64,000 nt of DNA from UBA1351 sp963677625 (GCA_963677625.2 CAXXSW010000002.1:806001-870000), one strand, 5' to 3'; numbered from the stretch's first letter, positions 50,280-60,121 are shown. The notes: generated from the sequence alone by a model not told the origin. Translations and numbers: made by a program.

Positions 50280-51188
50280 ATGAGGAAAGTTGTTTTTTTA
50301 TTACTATCTATCATAATGGCTTTATTAACAACCAATATGACCAATGCTATAACTATTACAAGTGCCAAAGAAGCAGGTCTTGAAGTTAATGTAAATTTAC
50401 CAGAATATGGTTATGAAATAAATTTTGATAAGGCAGACCTTGGAGTAGTCCAAGTTTTCTACAATAATCGACTTGAAAAGAAAATCAAGTTAGTCGTTCA
50501 ATTGGATGATGAAAAGTATATTTATAATGTGTTTAATAATGAAACATATGTAAACTATCCATTACAACTTGGAAACGGTACGTATAAGGTGAGTTTATAC
50601 GAAAACACAACAGGAACTAAATATAAGAAAATCACATCTAAATCCTCAGTTGTCGAACTTACAGATGAGAAGAATGTTTATCTTCAATCTGTATTGGAAG
50701 TTAATTGGAATGAAGAAGATGAATCTATTATACTAGCAGATGAATTAGTAGCGGAAGCTTTAGATGAGAAACAGAACAAGTTTGGTGAAGACTTAAGAGA
50801 AAATGTTACACTGACTGAAGATGAGATTATCGAAGTAATATATGACTTCGTAATACATAATATTGATTATGATTATGATAAAATTGATGGTCTGGATTAT
50901 TCATATGTACCGGACAATGATACAACTCTTGAATTGGGAACAGGCATCTGTTATGACTATTCATCCTTATTGGCGTCTATGTTAAGAAGCCAAGGTGTAC
51001 CGGCTAAAATGACCAAAGGGTATGCGAAGACATCGAATGTATACCATGCATGGAATGAGATCTATCTTGAAAAGGAAAAGAGATGGATCGTAGTTGATAC
51101 TACTTATGATGCCTATATGGCAAAAAAAGGTTACCCTTTCTCAATGGAAAAAGAAAGTGGAGACTATAATAAAGTTAAAGAATTCTAG
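50280..51188 (+). CDS. Exported transglutaminase-like protein under c-di-GMP control
   Basis: 302 aa. Signal peptide (1 to about 23, ending TNA), an Ig-like beta domain (about 30-140), then a transglutaminase-like core with catalytic Cys in GTGICYDYSSLLASML (about 224), His in VYHAWNEIYL (about 257) and Asp in WIVVDTTYDAY (about 272). Bacterial members are mostly peptidases or crosslinking enzymes. Tandem c-di-GMP riboswitches place it in the motile-to-sessile surface programme. Confidence 0.88.
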   Translation: MRKVVFLLLSIIMALLTTNMTNAITITSAKEAGLEVNVNLPEYGYEINFDKADLGVVQVFYNNRLEKKIKLVVQLDDEKYIYNVFNNETYVNYPLQLGNGTYKVSLYENTTGTKYKKITSKSSVVELTDEKNVYLQSVLEVNWNEEDESIILADELVAEALDEKQNKFGEDLRENVTLTEDEIIEVIYDFVIHNIDYDYDKIDGLDYSYVPDNDTTLELGTGICYDYSSLLASMLRSQGVPAKMTKGYAKTSNVYHAWNEIYLEKEKRWIVVDTTYDAYMAKKGYPFSMEKESGDYNKVKEF

Positions 51189-51218
51189 TTATCTAGATTC
51201 TTATATATTTGGCCCCAA

Positions 51219-51260
51219 GCTCTTCGGTATGTCCCTCATGTACTGAAGAGCGCTTTTTTT
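51219..51260 (+). terminator. Rho-independent terminator
   Basis: GCTCTTC at 51219-51225 pairs with GAAGAGC at 51245-51251, followed by eight T. Confidence 0.85.
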
Positions 51261-51314
51261 ATTGAGATATAGTAAGAATTCTTACTATGATTTCCCAAGG
51301 AATAGGGCGACTAC

Positions 51315-51350
51315 ATGACCTGAGTCACTAGGCCGCATGACCTAGGTCAT
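51315..51350. promoter_or_regulatory. Two Crp/Fnr-like dyads
   Basis: ATGACCTAGGTCAT (perfect, 51337-51350) and ATGACCTGAGTCAC (51315-51328) are spaced 22 bp apart. The nearer dyad is centred about 60 bp before the predicted start site of the promoter at 51368, the usual class I activator distance. Confidence 0.55.
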
Positions 51351-51367
51351 GAAAAAACCCAGGACTA

Positions 51368-51396
51368 TTGACTTATGTAGTGTCTGCAAGTAGAAT
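51368..51396 (+). promoter_or_regulatory. Strong promoter upstream of candidate sRNA
   Basis: TTGACT at 51368-51373, 17-bp spacer, TAGAAT at 51391-51396. The predicted start is about 51403. Confidence 0.7.
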
Positions 51397-51402
51397 AGTC
51401 TC

Positions 51403-51510
51403 ATAAAGATAACCGATGAGGTAATAATTAATAAGTAAGACTCGTGTACAAAAAGGATGAGAGCTAGAGTACGAGAGGATATAAATAACGTCTGGGGAGG
51501 CGTTATTTCT
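51403..51510 (+). ncRNA. Candidate regulated small RNA
   Basis: About 108 nt between the promoter at 51368 and a terminator-like hairpin (AAATAACGTC 51483-51492, GGCGTTATTT 51499-51508, then CTTTG). It contains an internal hairpin (CTCGTGTAC with GTACGAG) whose loop carries GGATGAGAG. There is no open frame of note. It could alternatively be a long mfd leader, as mfd starts 140 nt further on. No known RNA family is recognised. Confidence 0.45.
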
Positions 51511-51650
51511 TTGTGGAGAAAAATGATGTGGTTAAGCTTTTATTCTTAAATGTCATATTCTATGTTATACTAATATTAACATATGCAGAGAAGCAAAATC
51601 TTTGATTTTTGCGAAATTCGTGCGCCTAAAAATAATATTGAGGTATATAT

Positions 51651-54600
51651 ATGAACGGTCTGATTAAACCACTAGAGAATTTGGAAGTCTTTCATTTGGC
51701 AAAAAAGCATCTTGAATATCAAAAATCCAATATAAACATATCAGGAATAACTGAATCCATGGTGAGTCACATTATTTATGGTCTGTTAAAAGAAGAGAAT
51801 AAGGTCATTGTGACCCCAACTGAAAGAATGGCAAAAGAAATTGTTCATGATTTGAAATTTTTTCAGGGAGATAATGTCTTGTTTTACCCTGCAAAAGACT
51901 TGATTTTTTATAGCGCTGATGTTCATAGTAATGATATTACAAGAGAACGGATGGAAGTGTTTGACAAGATACTAAAAGGCGAGAAAGTAACCTTGGTTAT
52001 GTGTGTTGAAGCACTTGTGGACCCTTTAATCCCTAGGCCGGTAATGGAAGCCCATTTTCTTGATCTAAAGTCAGGGGATGAACTGTTTTTAAAAGCATTT
52101 ACTAAGAAATTGGTTTATATGGGTTATGAAAGAGTGGACTTGGTTGAGAGTCCCGGACAGTTTGCTATACGAGGTGGCCTAGTTGATATTTTTGGCGTTA
52201 ATCTTGACCATATTATCCGTATTGAATTATGGGGAGATGAAATTGACTCTATTCGATTGGTAAATAGAGAGACTCAACGTTCCATTAAAATGGTTGAAGA
52301 GGTTCAGATTTTACCTGCGAGAGAAATTGTCGTTAATGAAGAACGAATTAAGATAGCACTTAAAAACATTAAAAAGGATTATGATAAACTATACAAACAG
52401 CTAAAGGCAGCCGATGAACTGGATGCAGCAAGAGAGTTGACAAGAACCAAAGATGAATTGGTCGATAAAGTAGAAAGTTTTGGGAATTTCAATGGTATAG
52501 AATCAAATATATATTACTACTATGAACAAACAGCAAATATCTTTGATTATTTTGATGATTTAAAGTTGGTCTTGGTGGAGCCGGTTCATGTAAAAGATCG
52601 TATTAAAGGCATGGAACATGAATATACTGATTCTATGCAATCGAGGTTAGAAAAAGGCTTTCTTCTTCCCAAGCAAACAGAAATGGCTAGAAGGTTCAAT
52701 CACATACTTGATGAAATCGGTTCATATCAGACGATTATGGTCAGTGCCTTGTATTCACCAAAGAAAGTTTTACCTTATGAAGAGAATCTCCAATTTAATG
52801 TGAAAAGTATTAATGTATATCACCATAATTTTGACCTTATGGTTAAAGATATGAATTATTATATAAGCAGAGATTATCAAATTGTTCTTCTAACTGCTTC
52901 AACTACACGTGCAAAACGATTACGAGACCTTTTGCATGAACATGAGGTGAACTGTTATTTGATGACTTCATTTGAGGAAGAACCAAGAAATGGATCAATT
53001 GGTATTGCTTACGGGAATATCCATAAGGGTTTTGAATATGGGGATATACGTTTTGTCATTATGGCTGAAACAGACATGGTGGGAACTAAGAAAAAGCGGG
53101 TTAAGAAAAAGCGCTTTGATGGTGGAAAGAAAATCGACCACTTTACACAATTAAAAGTTGGAGACTATATCGTACATGAACACCATGGAGTCGGCGTGTT
53201 TAGAGGTGTGGAAACGATTGAAATCGATAATATCAGTAAGGATTTTATTAAAATTGATTATAGGGATAACGGTAGTTTGTTTATTTCAACTAATCAGTTA
53301 GGTTCAATACAAAAATACATCGGAGCAGAAGGGAAAGCGCCAAAGCTTAATAAACTGGGTAACCAGGAATGGAAGAAAACTAAGGCGAAGGTTAAGGGAG
53401 CAGTTGAGGAGTTAGCTACAGAGCTAATTGAATTATATGCGAAAAGAGAACAGACAAGGGGTCATGTTTATGCTATGGATTCAGACTGGCAGAATGAGTT
53501 TGAAGAGATGTTCCCCTATGATGAAACAGATGACCAGTTAAATGCCATTAAAGACACTAAGAAGGATATGGAATCAACCAAGGTTATGGACCGTTTAGTG
53601 TGTGGAGACGTTGGATATGGTAAGACAGAAGTTGCTATACGAGCTGCTTTCAAGGCTGTACAGGATAATAAGCAGGTGGTTTATTTGGTTCCGACAACAA
53701 TTCTTGCCCAGCAGCATTATAATAATTTTGTCCAAAGAATGAAGGATTTTCCTGTTCGGGTAGATATGATGAGCAGGTTTCGGTCAAAAAAAGAACAGAA
53801 GCAGACCTTAGAAGATTTGAAAAAGGGTTTGGTAGATATTGTTATAGGTACCCATCGTTTAATCTCCAATGATGTAAAATTTAAGGATCTAGGTCTACTT
53901 ATTGTCGATGAGGAACAGCGTTTTGGTGTTGCGCATAAGGAAAAAATTAAGCAGATGAAAGAAAATATTGATGTTTTGACATTAACTGCAACTCCAATTC
54001 CTAGAACTCTTCACATGAGTATGATTGGGATACGGGATATGAGTATACTTGAAGAACCGCCAGAAGAAAGGCAGCCTATTCAGACCTATGTCTTGGAACA
54101 CAATGATGAATTAATTAAAGATGCAATCTATAGGGAATTATCCAGAGAAGGTCAGGTTTACTATGTTTATAACCGAGTTAAGGATATAGATGAGGTTACC
54201 TTGAAGATAAGTAACATGGTTCCTGATGCGAGGGTTGCATATGCCCATGGTCAAATGAGTGAGCGTGAATTGGAAGATATCATGGTGGACTTTATTAACG
54301 GTGATATTGATGTTTTGGTAGCAACAACAATTATTGAGACAGGACTTGATATATCCAATGTAAATACTATTATTATTCAGAATGCAGATCATATGGGACT
54401 GTCTCAGTTATATCAACTTAGAGGGCGTGTAGGTAGATCTTCAAGATTGGCCTATGCCTATCTAACTTATAAGCGGGATAAAGTCTTGAAAGAAATAGCA
54501 GAAAAAAGATTAAAGGCTATTAAGGAATTTACTGAATTTGGTTCCGGATTTAGGATTGCCATGCGGGACCTGGAAATTAGAGGAGCAGGTAATATCCTAG

Positions 54601-55160
54601 GGAAAAGTCAGCATGGACATATGGATGCCGTTGGATATGAACTGTATTGTAAGATGCTGGAAACGGCAGTGAATACCAACAAAGGTATTTCTGTAGCAGA
54701 AATGACAGAGACAAATATAGACATATCTGTTGACGCCTTTATTCCTGAACGTTATATCAGTGATGAAGTTCAGAAAATTAGTTCATACAAAAAGATTGCC
54801 TCCATTGGAACAGAACAAGATAAGGAGGATATGTTGGATGAACTCCTTGACCGTTATGGTGAACCACCAAAATCTGTAGTTAATTTAATTGAAATCGCTT
54901 ATATAAAGGCATTAGCAGGAGAAATAGGCGTTACTTCTATTGAGGAAAAAGGCGGCTCTCTTGTTTTTGATATGAGACAGGATGCCCCTATTGACCCAAT
55001 AAAAATACCTGATATGATTAAAAAGGATAGTAGGAGACGCCGGTTTACCATAAATGAACGACCCTATTTTACGCTTATTCTTAATAAAAAAGACAAGGTA
55101 GATCAATTGACTTTTATTAAATCTTTGTTACAGGATATAAAAGAATTGAAGATTGAATAA
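51651..55160 (+). CDS. mfd: Transcription-repair coupling factor
   Basis: 1169 aa, full length. UvrB-like N-terminal part (about 1-340), RNA-polymerase-interaction domain with QLKVGDYIVHEHHGVGVFRG (about 500), then helicase motifs: VCGDVGYGKTEVAIRAAFKA, DEEQRFGV, TLTATPIPRTLHMS and LRGRVGRSSR, and a TRCF C-terminal domain (about 1010-1110). Removes stalled RNA polymerase and recruits UvrA. Followed closely by the foldase gene, a common arrangement in clostridia. Confidence 0.97.
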   Translation: MNGLIKPLENLEVFHLAKKHLEYQKSNINISGITESMVSHIIYGLLKEENKVIVTPTERMAKEIVHDLKFFQGDNVLFYPAKDLIFYSADVHSNDITRERMEVFDKILKGEKVTLVMCVEALVDPLIPRPVMEAHFLDLKSGDELFLKAFTKKLVYMGYERVDLVESPGQFAIRGGLVDIFGVNLDHIIRIELWGDEIDSIRLVNRETQRSIKMVEEVQILPAREIVVNEERIKIALKNIKKDYDKLYKQLKAADELDAARELTRTKDELVDKVESFGNFNGIESNIYYYYEQTANIFDYFDDLKLVLVEPVHVKDRIKGMEHEYTDSMQSRLEKGFLLPKQTEMARRFNHILDEIGSYQTIMVSALYSPKKVLPYEENLQFNVKSINVYHHNFDLMVKDMNYYISRDYQIVLLTASTTRAKRLRDLLHEHEVNCYLMTSFEEEPRNGSIGIAYGNIHKGFEYGDIRFVIMAETDMVGTKKKRVKKKRFDGGKKIDHFTQLKVGDYIVHEHHGVGVFRGVETIEIDNISKDFIKIDYRDNGSLFISTNQLGSIQKYIGAEGKAPKLNKLGNQEWKKTKAKVKGAVEELATELIELYAKREQTRGHVYAMDSDWQNEFEEMFPYDETDDQLNAIKDTKKDMESTKVMDRLVCGDVGYGKTEVAIRAAFKAVQDNKQVVYLVPTTILAQQHYNNFVQRMKDFPVRVDMMSRFRSKKEQKQTLEDLKKGLVDIVIGTHRLISNDVKFKDLGLLIVDEEQRFGVAHKEKIKQMKENIDVLTLTATPIPRTLHMSMIGIRDMSILEEPPEERQPIQTYVLEHNDELIKDAIYRELSREGQVYYVYNRVKDIDEVTLKISNMVPDARVAYAHGQMSERELEDIMVDFINGDIDVLVATTIIETGLDISNVNTIIIQNADHMGLSQLYQLRGRVGRSSRLAYAYLTYKRDKVLKEIAEKRLKAIKEFTEFGSGFRIAMRDLEIRGAGNILGKSQHGHMDAVGYELYCKMLETAVNTNKGISVAEMTETNIDISVDAFIPERYISDEVQKISSYKKIASIGTEQDKEDMLDELLDRYGEPPKSVVNLIEIAYIKALAGEIGVTSIEEKGGSLVFDMRQDAPIDPIKIPDMIKKDSRRRRFTINERPYFTLILNKKDKVDQLTFIKSLLQDIKELKIE

Positions 55161-55218
55161 GTTGATAATATAATAAGGAAAGAGGGATAGAAGGACAAGT
55201 GTTAGAATGGAGCTTAAA

Positions 55219-56370
55219 ATGAACTTGGGGATCTTGAATTGTGAAAAATTCCATAAGTTTATCTTTATGATTTTAATGCTGCTACTAGTTAGCAGCTTTT
55301 TCGGGTGTAGCCAAAATCAGCCAGCTACGGAAGAGGTTAATGAAGACCAGACGCCTGATTATGTTATAAAGGTGGATGATAATTATATTGACCGTTCTGA
55401 ACTTATGATTTATGTCTATCAGGTCGGTAAAGAGTTCATTGAAATTGGTGGAGAAAATGTATGGGAATTTGAAGATTTTAGTGGTGGTAAAAGTGCCGTG
55501 CAGGTAGCAAAAGACGCCGTTATAGAAAATGTAGTGAGAATTAAGGTCCTGAAGAAAAAAAGTCAGGAGTTGGATATAGAGCTAAATGAGGATGAGCTTG
55601 TGCTTGTTGGACAAGAAGCGACTGCCTTTTTTGATGAAGTGGAAGCCTCGTTTATTGATACTTATGATATTACATTTAAGGATGTTCAAAGAGTCTTTCA
55701 GGAATTTGCAATTGCAGGTAAGGTTCTGACTCAAACAACACAGGAGTTTGTACCGGAAAATGAAACGATTATCATGAACAAAATGCTTGAAAATGAAGAA
55801 TATGCAAGGCTAAAGGGTGTTGATACAGGCCTGCTATTGACAGAGCTTAAGGTAGACCATATTTTACTTATAACAAGAGAAAAGAATCAAAGCGGTGAGT
55901 ATGTTACATTGACAGAAGATGAAAAAGCCAGTAAATTAGAACAGATTAAGAAGATCCGAAAGCAGGCCCTTGAAGGAGTCGATTTTACTAAATTGAGAGA
56001 CTTGTATTCGGAAGAAACATTTCCAAATGAACAAGATAGTGAGGGCGCTTATGAATTTTCTATGGCATTGTTACCTGAGGAATTCGAGTCAGCTCTTAAA
56101 GGTCTTAAGGTTGGTCAAGTCAGCGATATTGTTGAGACTGAGCTTGGTTATCATCTTTTTAAAGTAGAGTCAATTGTACAACCTAGTGATGAAGAAATTT
56201 TGAATTTTGAATCTAATTTTGAAAGTTATGAGAAGAAAGTTCACGATAATGCACTTATGACCTTAAAACAAGAAGCCTTCAACCGCTTGTATGAAGAATG
56301 GAAGAAGCAGGTGGATGTATCAGTAAATCGTGACGTTTGGGAAGCCATTAGTTTTACGGAAGATTTTTAA
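55219..56370 (+). CDS. PrsA/SurA-type foldase lipoprotein
   Basis: 383 aa from ATG 55219 (GGAG upstream). Lipobox SSFFGC, a helical chaperone part (about 50-215), a parvulin-type rotamase domain (about 215-320: VDHILLITREKNQ, GLKVGQVSDIVETELGYHLF) and a C-terminal helix. Assists folding of exported proteins by prolyl isomerisation. Confidence 0.88.
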   Translation: MNLGILNCEKFHKFIFMILMLLLVSSFFGCSQNQPATEEVNEDQTPDYVIKVDDNYIDRSELMIYVYQVGKEFIEIGGENVWEFEDFSGGKSAVQVAKDAVIENVVRIKVLKKKSQELDIELNEDELVLVGQEATAFFDEVEASFIDTYDITFKDVQRVFQEFAIAGKVLTQTTQEFVPENETIIMNKMLENEEYARLKGVDTGLLLTELKVDHILLITREKNQSGEYVTLTEDEKASKLEQIKKIRKQALEGVDFTKLRDLYSEETFPNEQDSEGAYEFSMALLPEEFESALKGLKVGQVSDIVETELGYHLFKVESIVQPSDEEILNFESNFESYEKKVHDNALMTLKQEAFNRLYEEWKKQVDVSVNRDVWEAISFTEDF

Positions 56371-56395
56371 TTTCCAAAAGAAAGTAGTCGATAGT

Positions 56396-57394
56396 ATGTT
56401 AAAAAAACTAAAAAGAAAAATTGTTCTTAGCGAAAATGCAAGACTTTTTGATACGAGAGAGTATCTTTTGAAGACTTTCATAGCTGTCCTTATAGGTGCT
56501 TATATTGGTTCTGTCAATGATTATGTCAGTAAAGATATGATTTCACTCCTATTTGGTATGATGCTAACGTTAGAACCAGTTAATATGGCAGGTATACGCA
56601 GTGGTTTGTCCCAGATTGAAGCCACTATCATAGGCGCTCTTGTAACTTCGATTGTTGTTCTTGTTCTTGGCGGTTATGGTGTCTTAACAACGGCTCTTGC
56701 TATTACGGTAACCCTATATGTGTGTATGGTCATCAACTGGCGTGAATTGATGGTTGTGGCTGTTTTTACATCCATATATATGACCCAGTATGTTCAACTT
56801 AATGTTATGGGTGATGCCAGTAGCTTTGAAACTATAAAGTTACGTTTGGTAGCGCTTGGTACAGGCGTTTTAATTGCTTTCTCAGTTAATTTTCTGTTTT
56901 CTTTAATTGGATATCGCCGTATGGTTAATAAAAGAATATATTATATATCTAAGGAATTATATGAGTCGTCAGAAGCTATCAGAGGGGCGTTGGAAGAAAA
57001 GGATACCTTAAAAATTGGAGCTATTATGGATACTCTTCCTAGCCTTTTTAATAATATTGATTGGATTACAGGAACTCTCGCCGATGTAAAAAAAGACCAG
57101 CAAGGTCTTAAAATCGTTTACAGGCATTTTGATGTAGATAAGTTTATGGATTATTCACTAGCCCTTAGGGGTGTTACGCATGTGACTTATGACCTCTGTC
57201 ATCGAATTAGCTTAGATCCTGACCAATTTTTAAAAGAGCCTTTTATTCAAGCTTATGAAGAAAGACTAACGCATTTTAATCTAGTAAAAGAAGCTTTTAA
57301 TAGTGACCAAGAGATTCCCAAAGCAAATTGGAAAGAAGTTGAGTTACCTTGGCTGAATCATTTTTCTAAAGCCTTGGAGCAACTCAATTTATAA
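56396..57394 (+). CDS. FUSC/aromatic-acid-exporter-type membrane protein
   Basis: 332 aa from ATG 56396; the longer frame to 56330 overlaps the foldase gene and lacks a site. Residues about 25-180 contain five to six membrane helices (LKTFIAVLIGAYIGSV; LGMMLTLEPVN-like segment; GALVTSIVVLVLGGYG) and the rest is a cytoplasmic helical domain. Resembles the N-terminal half of ArAE/FUSC exporters. Substrate unknown. Confidence 0.75.
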   Translation: MLKKLKRKIVLSENARLFDTREYLLKTFIAVLIGAYIGSVNDYVSKDMISLLFGMMLTLEPVNMAGIRSGLSQIEATIIGALVTSIVVLVLGGYGVLTTALAITVTLYVCMVINWRELMVVAVFTSIYMTQYVQLNVMGDASSFETIKLRLVALGTGVLIAFSVNFLFSLIGYRRMVNKRIYYISKELYESSEAIRGALEEKDTLKIGAIMDTLPSLFNNIDWITGTLADVKKDQQGLKIVYRHFDVDKFMDYSLALRGVTHVTYDLCHRISLDPDQFLKEPFIQAYEERLTHFNLVKEAFNSDQEIPKANWKEVELPWLNHFSKALEQLNL

Positions 57395-57505
57395 TATTCT
57401 TAAAAGACACTTAAAAGACATATTTTGAACATGTTATCTACACAGAAGAGGGTTATCATAATACTTGTAAAAAATATATATTAGAATCCCCTCTCATTAT
57501 AGCCA

Positions 57506-57546
57506 ACAAAAAGGAGAAGCGTTCTTGTTTCTCTTTTTTGTTGCCC
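57506..57546 (+). terminator. Rho-independent terminator
   Basis: CAACAAAAAGGAGAA pairs with TTCTCTTTTTTGTTG around a 10-nt loop; the T-rich strand supplies the U tract. A-rich on the other side, so it may work in both directions. Confidence 0.75.
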
Positions 57547-57609
57547 ATTTATAGGTCAAATTTCATAAATTATTAAAAGCTTTGTGCGGTTTTATATTTA
57601 ACATAGATA

Positions 57610-57638
57610 TTGCATAAACTTTTTTTATATGTCATACT
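57610..57638 (+). promoter_or_regulatory. Promoter of the HAD gene
   Basis: TTGCAT at 57610-57615, 17-bp spacer, CATACT at 57633-57638. It overlaps the upstream part of the longest open frame, supporting the start at 57676. Confidence 0.55.
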
Positions 57639-57675
57639 GATTATGATTTGTCATAAAAATAAGAAAGGTGGAGCC

Positions 57676-58395
57676 ATGTACGACAACTATATTTTTGACC
57701 TTTATGGTACATTAATCGATATAAACACAGATGAAGATAAAGATGAGCTTTGGGAGAAAATGGCTTTATATTATAGTTTTAATGGTGCTATGTATGATTC
57801 CTTGGAATTAAAGCAAAAATACAAGAAATACACCAATAAGCTTATGGAGGTTTCAGGTAGTTCTGGAGAAGATGAAATTGATTTAGAAAATGTCTTCTAC
57901 CAGTTGTTTAAGAAAAAGGGTGTTAAACTCAAGAAAAAAGCAGTAAGAGAAGCTGCCAGAACTTTTAGATTGCTTAGCCTCAACAAATTGGAAGTATATC
58001 CTTATGTAACCAAAGTTCTTGGTAAGCTCAAAGATGACGGTAAAAAGATTTATCTTCTTAGTAATGCACAAGCATGTTTTACGAATAATGAATTGGTTGG
58101 TTTAGGTCTTCATGATTTTTTTGACGAGATTTATATCAGCTCTGATATGGGTGTAAAAAAACCAAATAAACAGGCTTTTAAATCAGTTATCCAAGATAAT
58201 AAGTTAGATAAAAAAAAGACAGTTATGATTGGTAATGATTATGCTACAGATATTGAAGGTGCAAATCGTGCAGGGATTGACAGTGTTATGATTAAGACAA
58301 ATATTGTGAATAAATCAGCTAAGCCTGTTAAATCAACATATACTATCGAAACAGGTGATATTAGGGAAATCCTTAAACTAGAGAAGGAGTCATAA
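57676..58395 (+). CDS. HAD-family hydrolase (YjjG/pyrimidine nucleotidase-like)
   Basis: 239 aa from ATG 57676 (AAGGTGGAG). Motif I FDLYGTLIDI, motif II LLSNAQ, motif III Lys in VKKPNKQAF and motif IV GNDYATDIEGANRAGI. The helical cap lies between motifs I and II. A cytoplasmic phosphatase, substrate not determinable. Its stop overlaps the next start by one base. Confidence 0.9.
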   Translation: MYDNYIFDLYGTLIDINTDEDKDELWEKMALYYSFNGAMYDSLELKQKYKKYTNKLMEVSGSSGEDEIDLENVFYQLFKKKGVKLKKKAVREAARTFRLLSLNKLEVYPYVTKVLGKLKDDGKKIYLLSNAQACFTNNELVGLGLHDFFDEIYISSDMGVKKPNKQAFKSVIQDNKLDKKKTVMIGNDYATDIEGANRAGIDSVMIKTNIVNKSAKPVKSTYTIETGDIREILKLEKES

Positions 58396-59492
58396 TGGGT
58401 GTTCAAGGTATAAAAAAGGACTTAGTAAAAGGCCTTCAAATTGGATTAACTGCTTTTGTGATTTGTTTTGGGGTTACTTTTTTGTTTGGGTTGATTCTTA
58501 ATTTTGGATTTATGAATGAGATTAATCGTTTTGTTAATGGCTCATTAAGTGAAAACCCACAACCGACTTTTAGCTCGCTACTCTTGGTTGTTGCGTCAAT
58601 TCTCAATCTTTCAGTATTCAATAGTGGTGGTCTGTTGGAAAATGGGGGATCTATGCATATAGGACTTCTAATCTTTATTATCTTGCCGGTATTAGCCTTT
58701 TGGATATCCAATCGGTCAAGGAATAAGACAGAAGATTTTGGTTTGTCTGATCTTATTGAGTATACAACATCAAGTATAGTCTTTTCACTTATTTTGTTTG
58801 CCTTTTCAAGCATCGCTAAAGGAAAATTATTAGGATTAACTATAAATTTTGTTCATGTGTCAAACTTATTCATGATGATAGTACTTCTTCTATGTGTTCA
58901 GTTTTTTATCGGCATGAATTATAATAAAAACTTTAATCCAGGTATTAAAAGAACAAGATTTGTTGTTCGTTCCTTATTGATTATTGGCTTAAGTCTAGCT
59001 ATCCTAGGTATGATTGCTGCTTTTATGAAATTAGGAGTTGGTTTTCTAGTTGGGCTGAGCTTAATTATTTTATTAGCGCCTACAGCGGCGGTCTATATCC
59101 TGTTTACCTTTATGGGAGCTTCAATTGAATTCAGTGATCAATTAATGACCATCTTTAACACATTTGGTGTTGATTTGAGTTTTACTGTACTACCCCTTCC
59201 TATAAGAATGCTGTTTATCTTGATTTTCTTTGGATTAATTTTTTACAGTATCCTCAAACTGAAAAGGGATAGTTTTATTAAGAATATCATATTATTTGCT
59301 GGATCATTTAGTATTATTTCATTTGTGCTAGCTTATATTACAAAAATGAATTTAGGCTTTGTCAAAGGGTGGGTAGATGTTGAGTTTAAGATCAATGAGG
59401 TTTTTGCTCTCGCTATGCCAGCAGGTCTAGTTATCTTGGCAGGGGCTCTAGTCTTTTTGATTCGTCGATTAAGGAATGAGTTGACTGAATAA
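58395..59492 (+). CDS. Multispanning membrane protein of unknown function
   Basis: 365 aa with about nine to ten predicted helices, starting at GFTAFVICFGVTFLFGLI-like residues 18-40 and ending with LVILAGALVFLIRRLR. An external loop (about 45-60) and a Gly-rich segment (FNSGGLLENGGSMHIG) are visible. Translationally coupled to the HAD gene. No family recognised. Confidence 0.8.
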   Translation: MGVQGIKKDLVKGLQIGLTAFVICFGVTFLFGLILNFGFMNEINRFVNGSLSENPQPTFSSLLLVVASILNLSVFNSGGLLENGGSMHIGLLIFIILPVLAFWISNRSRNKTEDFGLSDLIEYTTSSIVFSLILFAFSSIAKGKLLGLTINFVHVSNLFMMIVLLLCVQFFIGMNYNKNFNPGIKRTRFVVRSLLIIGLSLAILGMIAAFMKLGVGFLVGLSLIILLAPTAAVYILFTFMGASIEFSDQLMTIFNTFGVDLSFTVLPLPIRMLFILIFFGLIFYSILKLKRDSFIKNIILFAGSFSIISFVLAYITKMNLGFVKGWVDVEFKINEVFALAMPAGLVILAGALVFLIRRLRNELTE

Positions 59493-59569
59493 GAATTAAA
59501 GGGAAAGCAATAAAAGTAATCTTTTTGATCTTATAGGAGCTTTAGAGGTCTAGACTAACTATACTGAAG

Positions 59570-59595
59570 TCCCGGCATATTAGCCGGGATTTTAT
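59570..59595 (+). terminator. Rho-independent terminator (rightward)
   Basis: TCCCGGC-ATATTA-GCCGGGA at 59570-59589 followed by TTTTAT. Confidence 0.85.
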
Positions 59596-59603
59596 AATAA
59601 TAG

Positions 59604-59633
59604 ACAATAAAAAAACCGTTTAATAAACGGTTT
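59604..59633 (-). terminator. Rho-independent terminator (leftward)
   Basis: AAACCGTTT at 59613-59621 pairs with AAACGGTTT at 59625-59633; on the minus strand it is followed by a T run. It ends the NifU-like gene. Confidence 0.8.
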
Positions 59634-59671
59634 AATCATTCGCTACATATAAGTATTAACTAAAGATCGAC

Positions 59672-59896
59672 TTAAAATGCTTGTATAACTTCAGTTACAC
59701 CAGGTACTTGCTCAACTAATATAGTTTGAATGAAATTTTTAAGTGTCATAGTTGACATCGGACAACCACCACATGCACCTAAAAGTTTAAGTGAAACAAC
59801 ACCAAATTCATCAACACTCATAAATTCCACGTCACCACCATCTCTTTGAAGAGCTGGTCTAACTTGTTCTAAAGCTTGTAATATTTTTTCTTCCAT
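59672..59896 (-). CDS. NifU-like (Nfu C-terminal domain) iron-sulfur scaffold
   Basis: 74 aa, only the NifU C-terminal domain: VRPALQRDGGDVEFM and the cluster-binding CGGCPMS, then TLKNFIQTILVEQVPGV. Carries or delivers Fe-S clusters. Strand opposite to its neighbours. Confidence 0.93.
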   Translation of the reverse strand: MEEKILQALEQVRPALQRDGGDVEFMSVDEFGVVSLKLLGACGGCPMSTMTLKNFIQTILVEQVPGVTEVIQAF

Positions 59897-60092
59897 TTCG
59901 AATAACTCCTTATCTATTCATGTGTTAATTAAAGTATAATATACCCTAATTACTAGACTTGATTTGCAAGAGACAATCAAGTCATTCTTGTTTAATCATA
60001 ATCAATTTCTACGTACATATATAATAAAGGCAGAAAAGGAATTTGTCAATATATCCGAGTAAAAAACTCGGAATTGATTTTTGAAATATCTC

Positions 60093-60121
60093 TTGCTATT
60101 GATATACGCTTCCTGTATAAT
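60093..60121 (+). promoter_or_regulatory. Promoter of the flavoprotein gene
   Basis: TTGCTA at 60093-60098, 17-bp spacer, TATAAT at 60116-60121. Confidence 0.65.
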
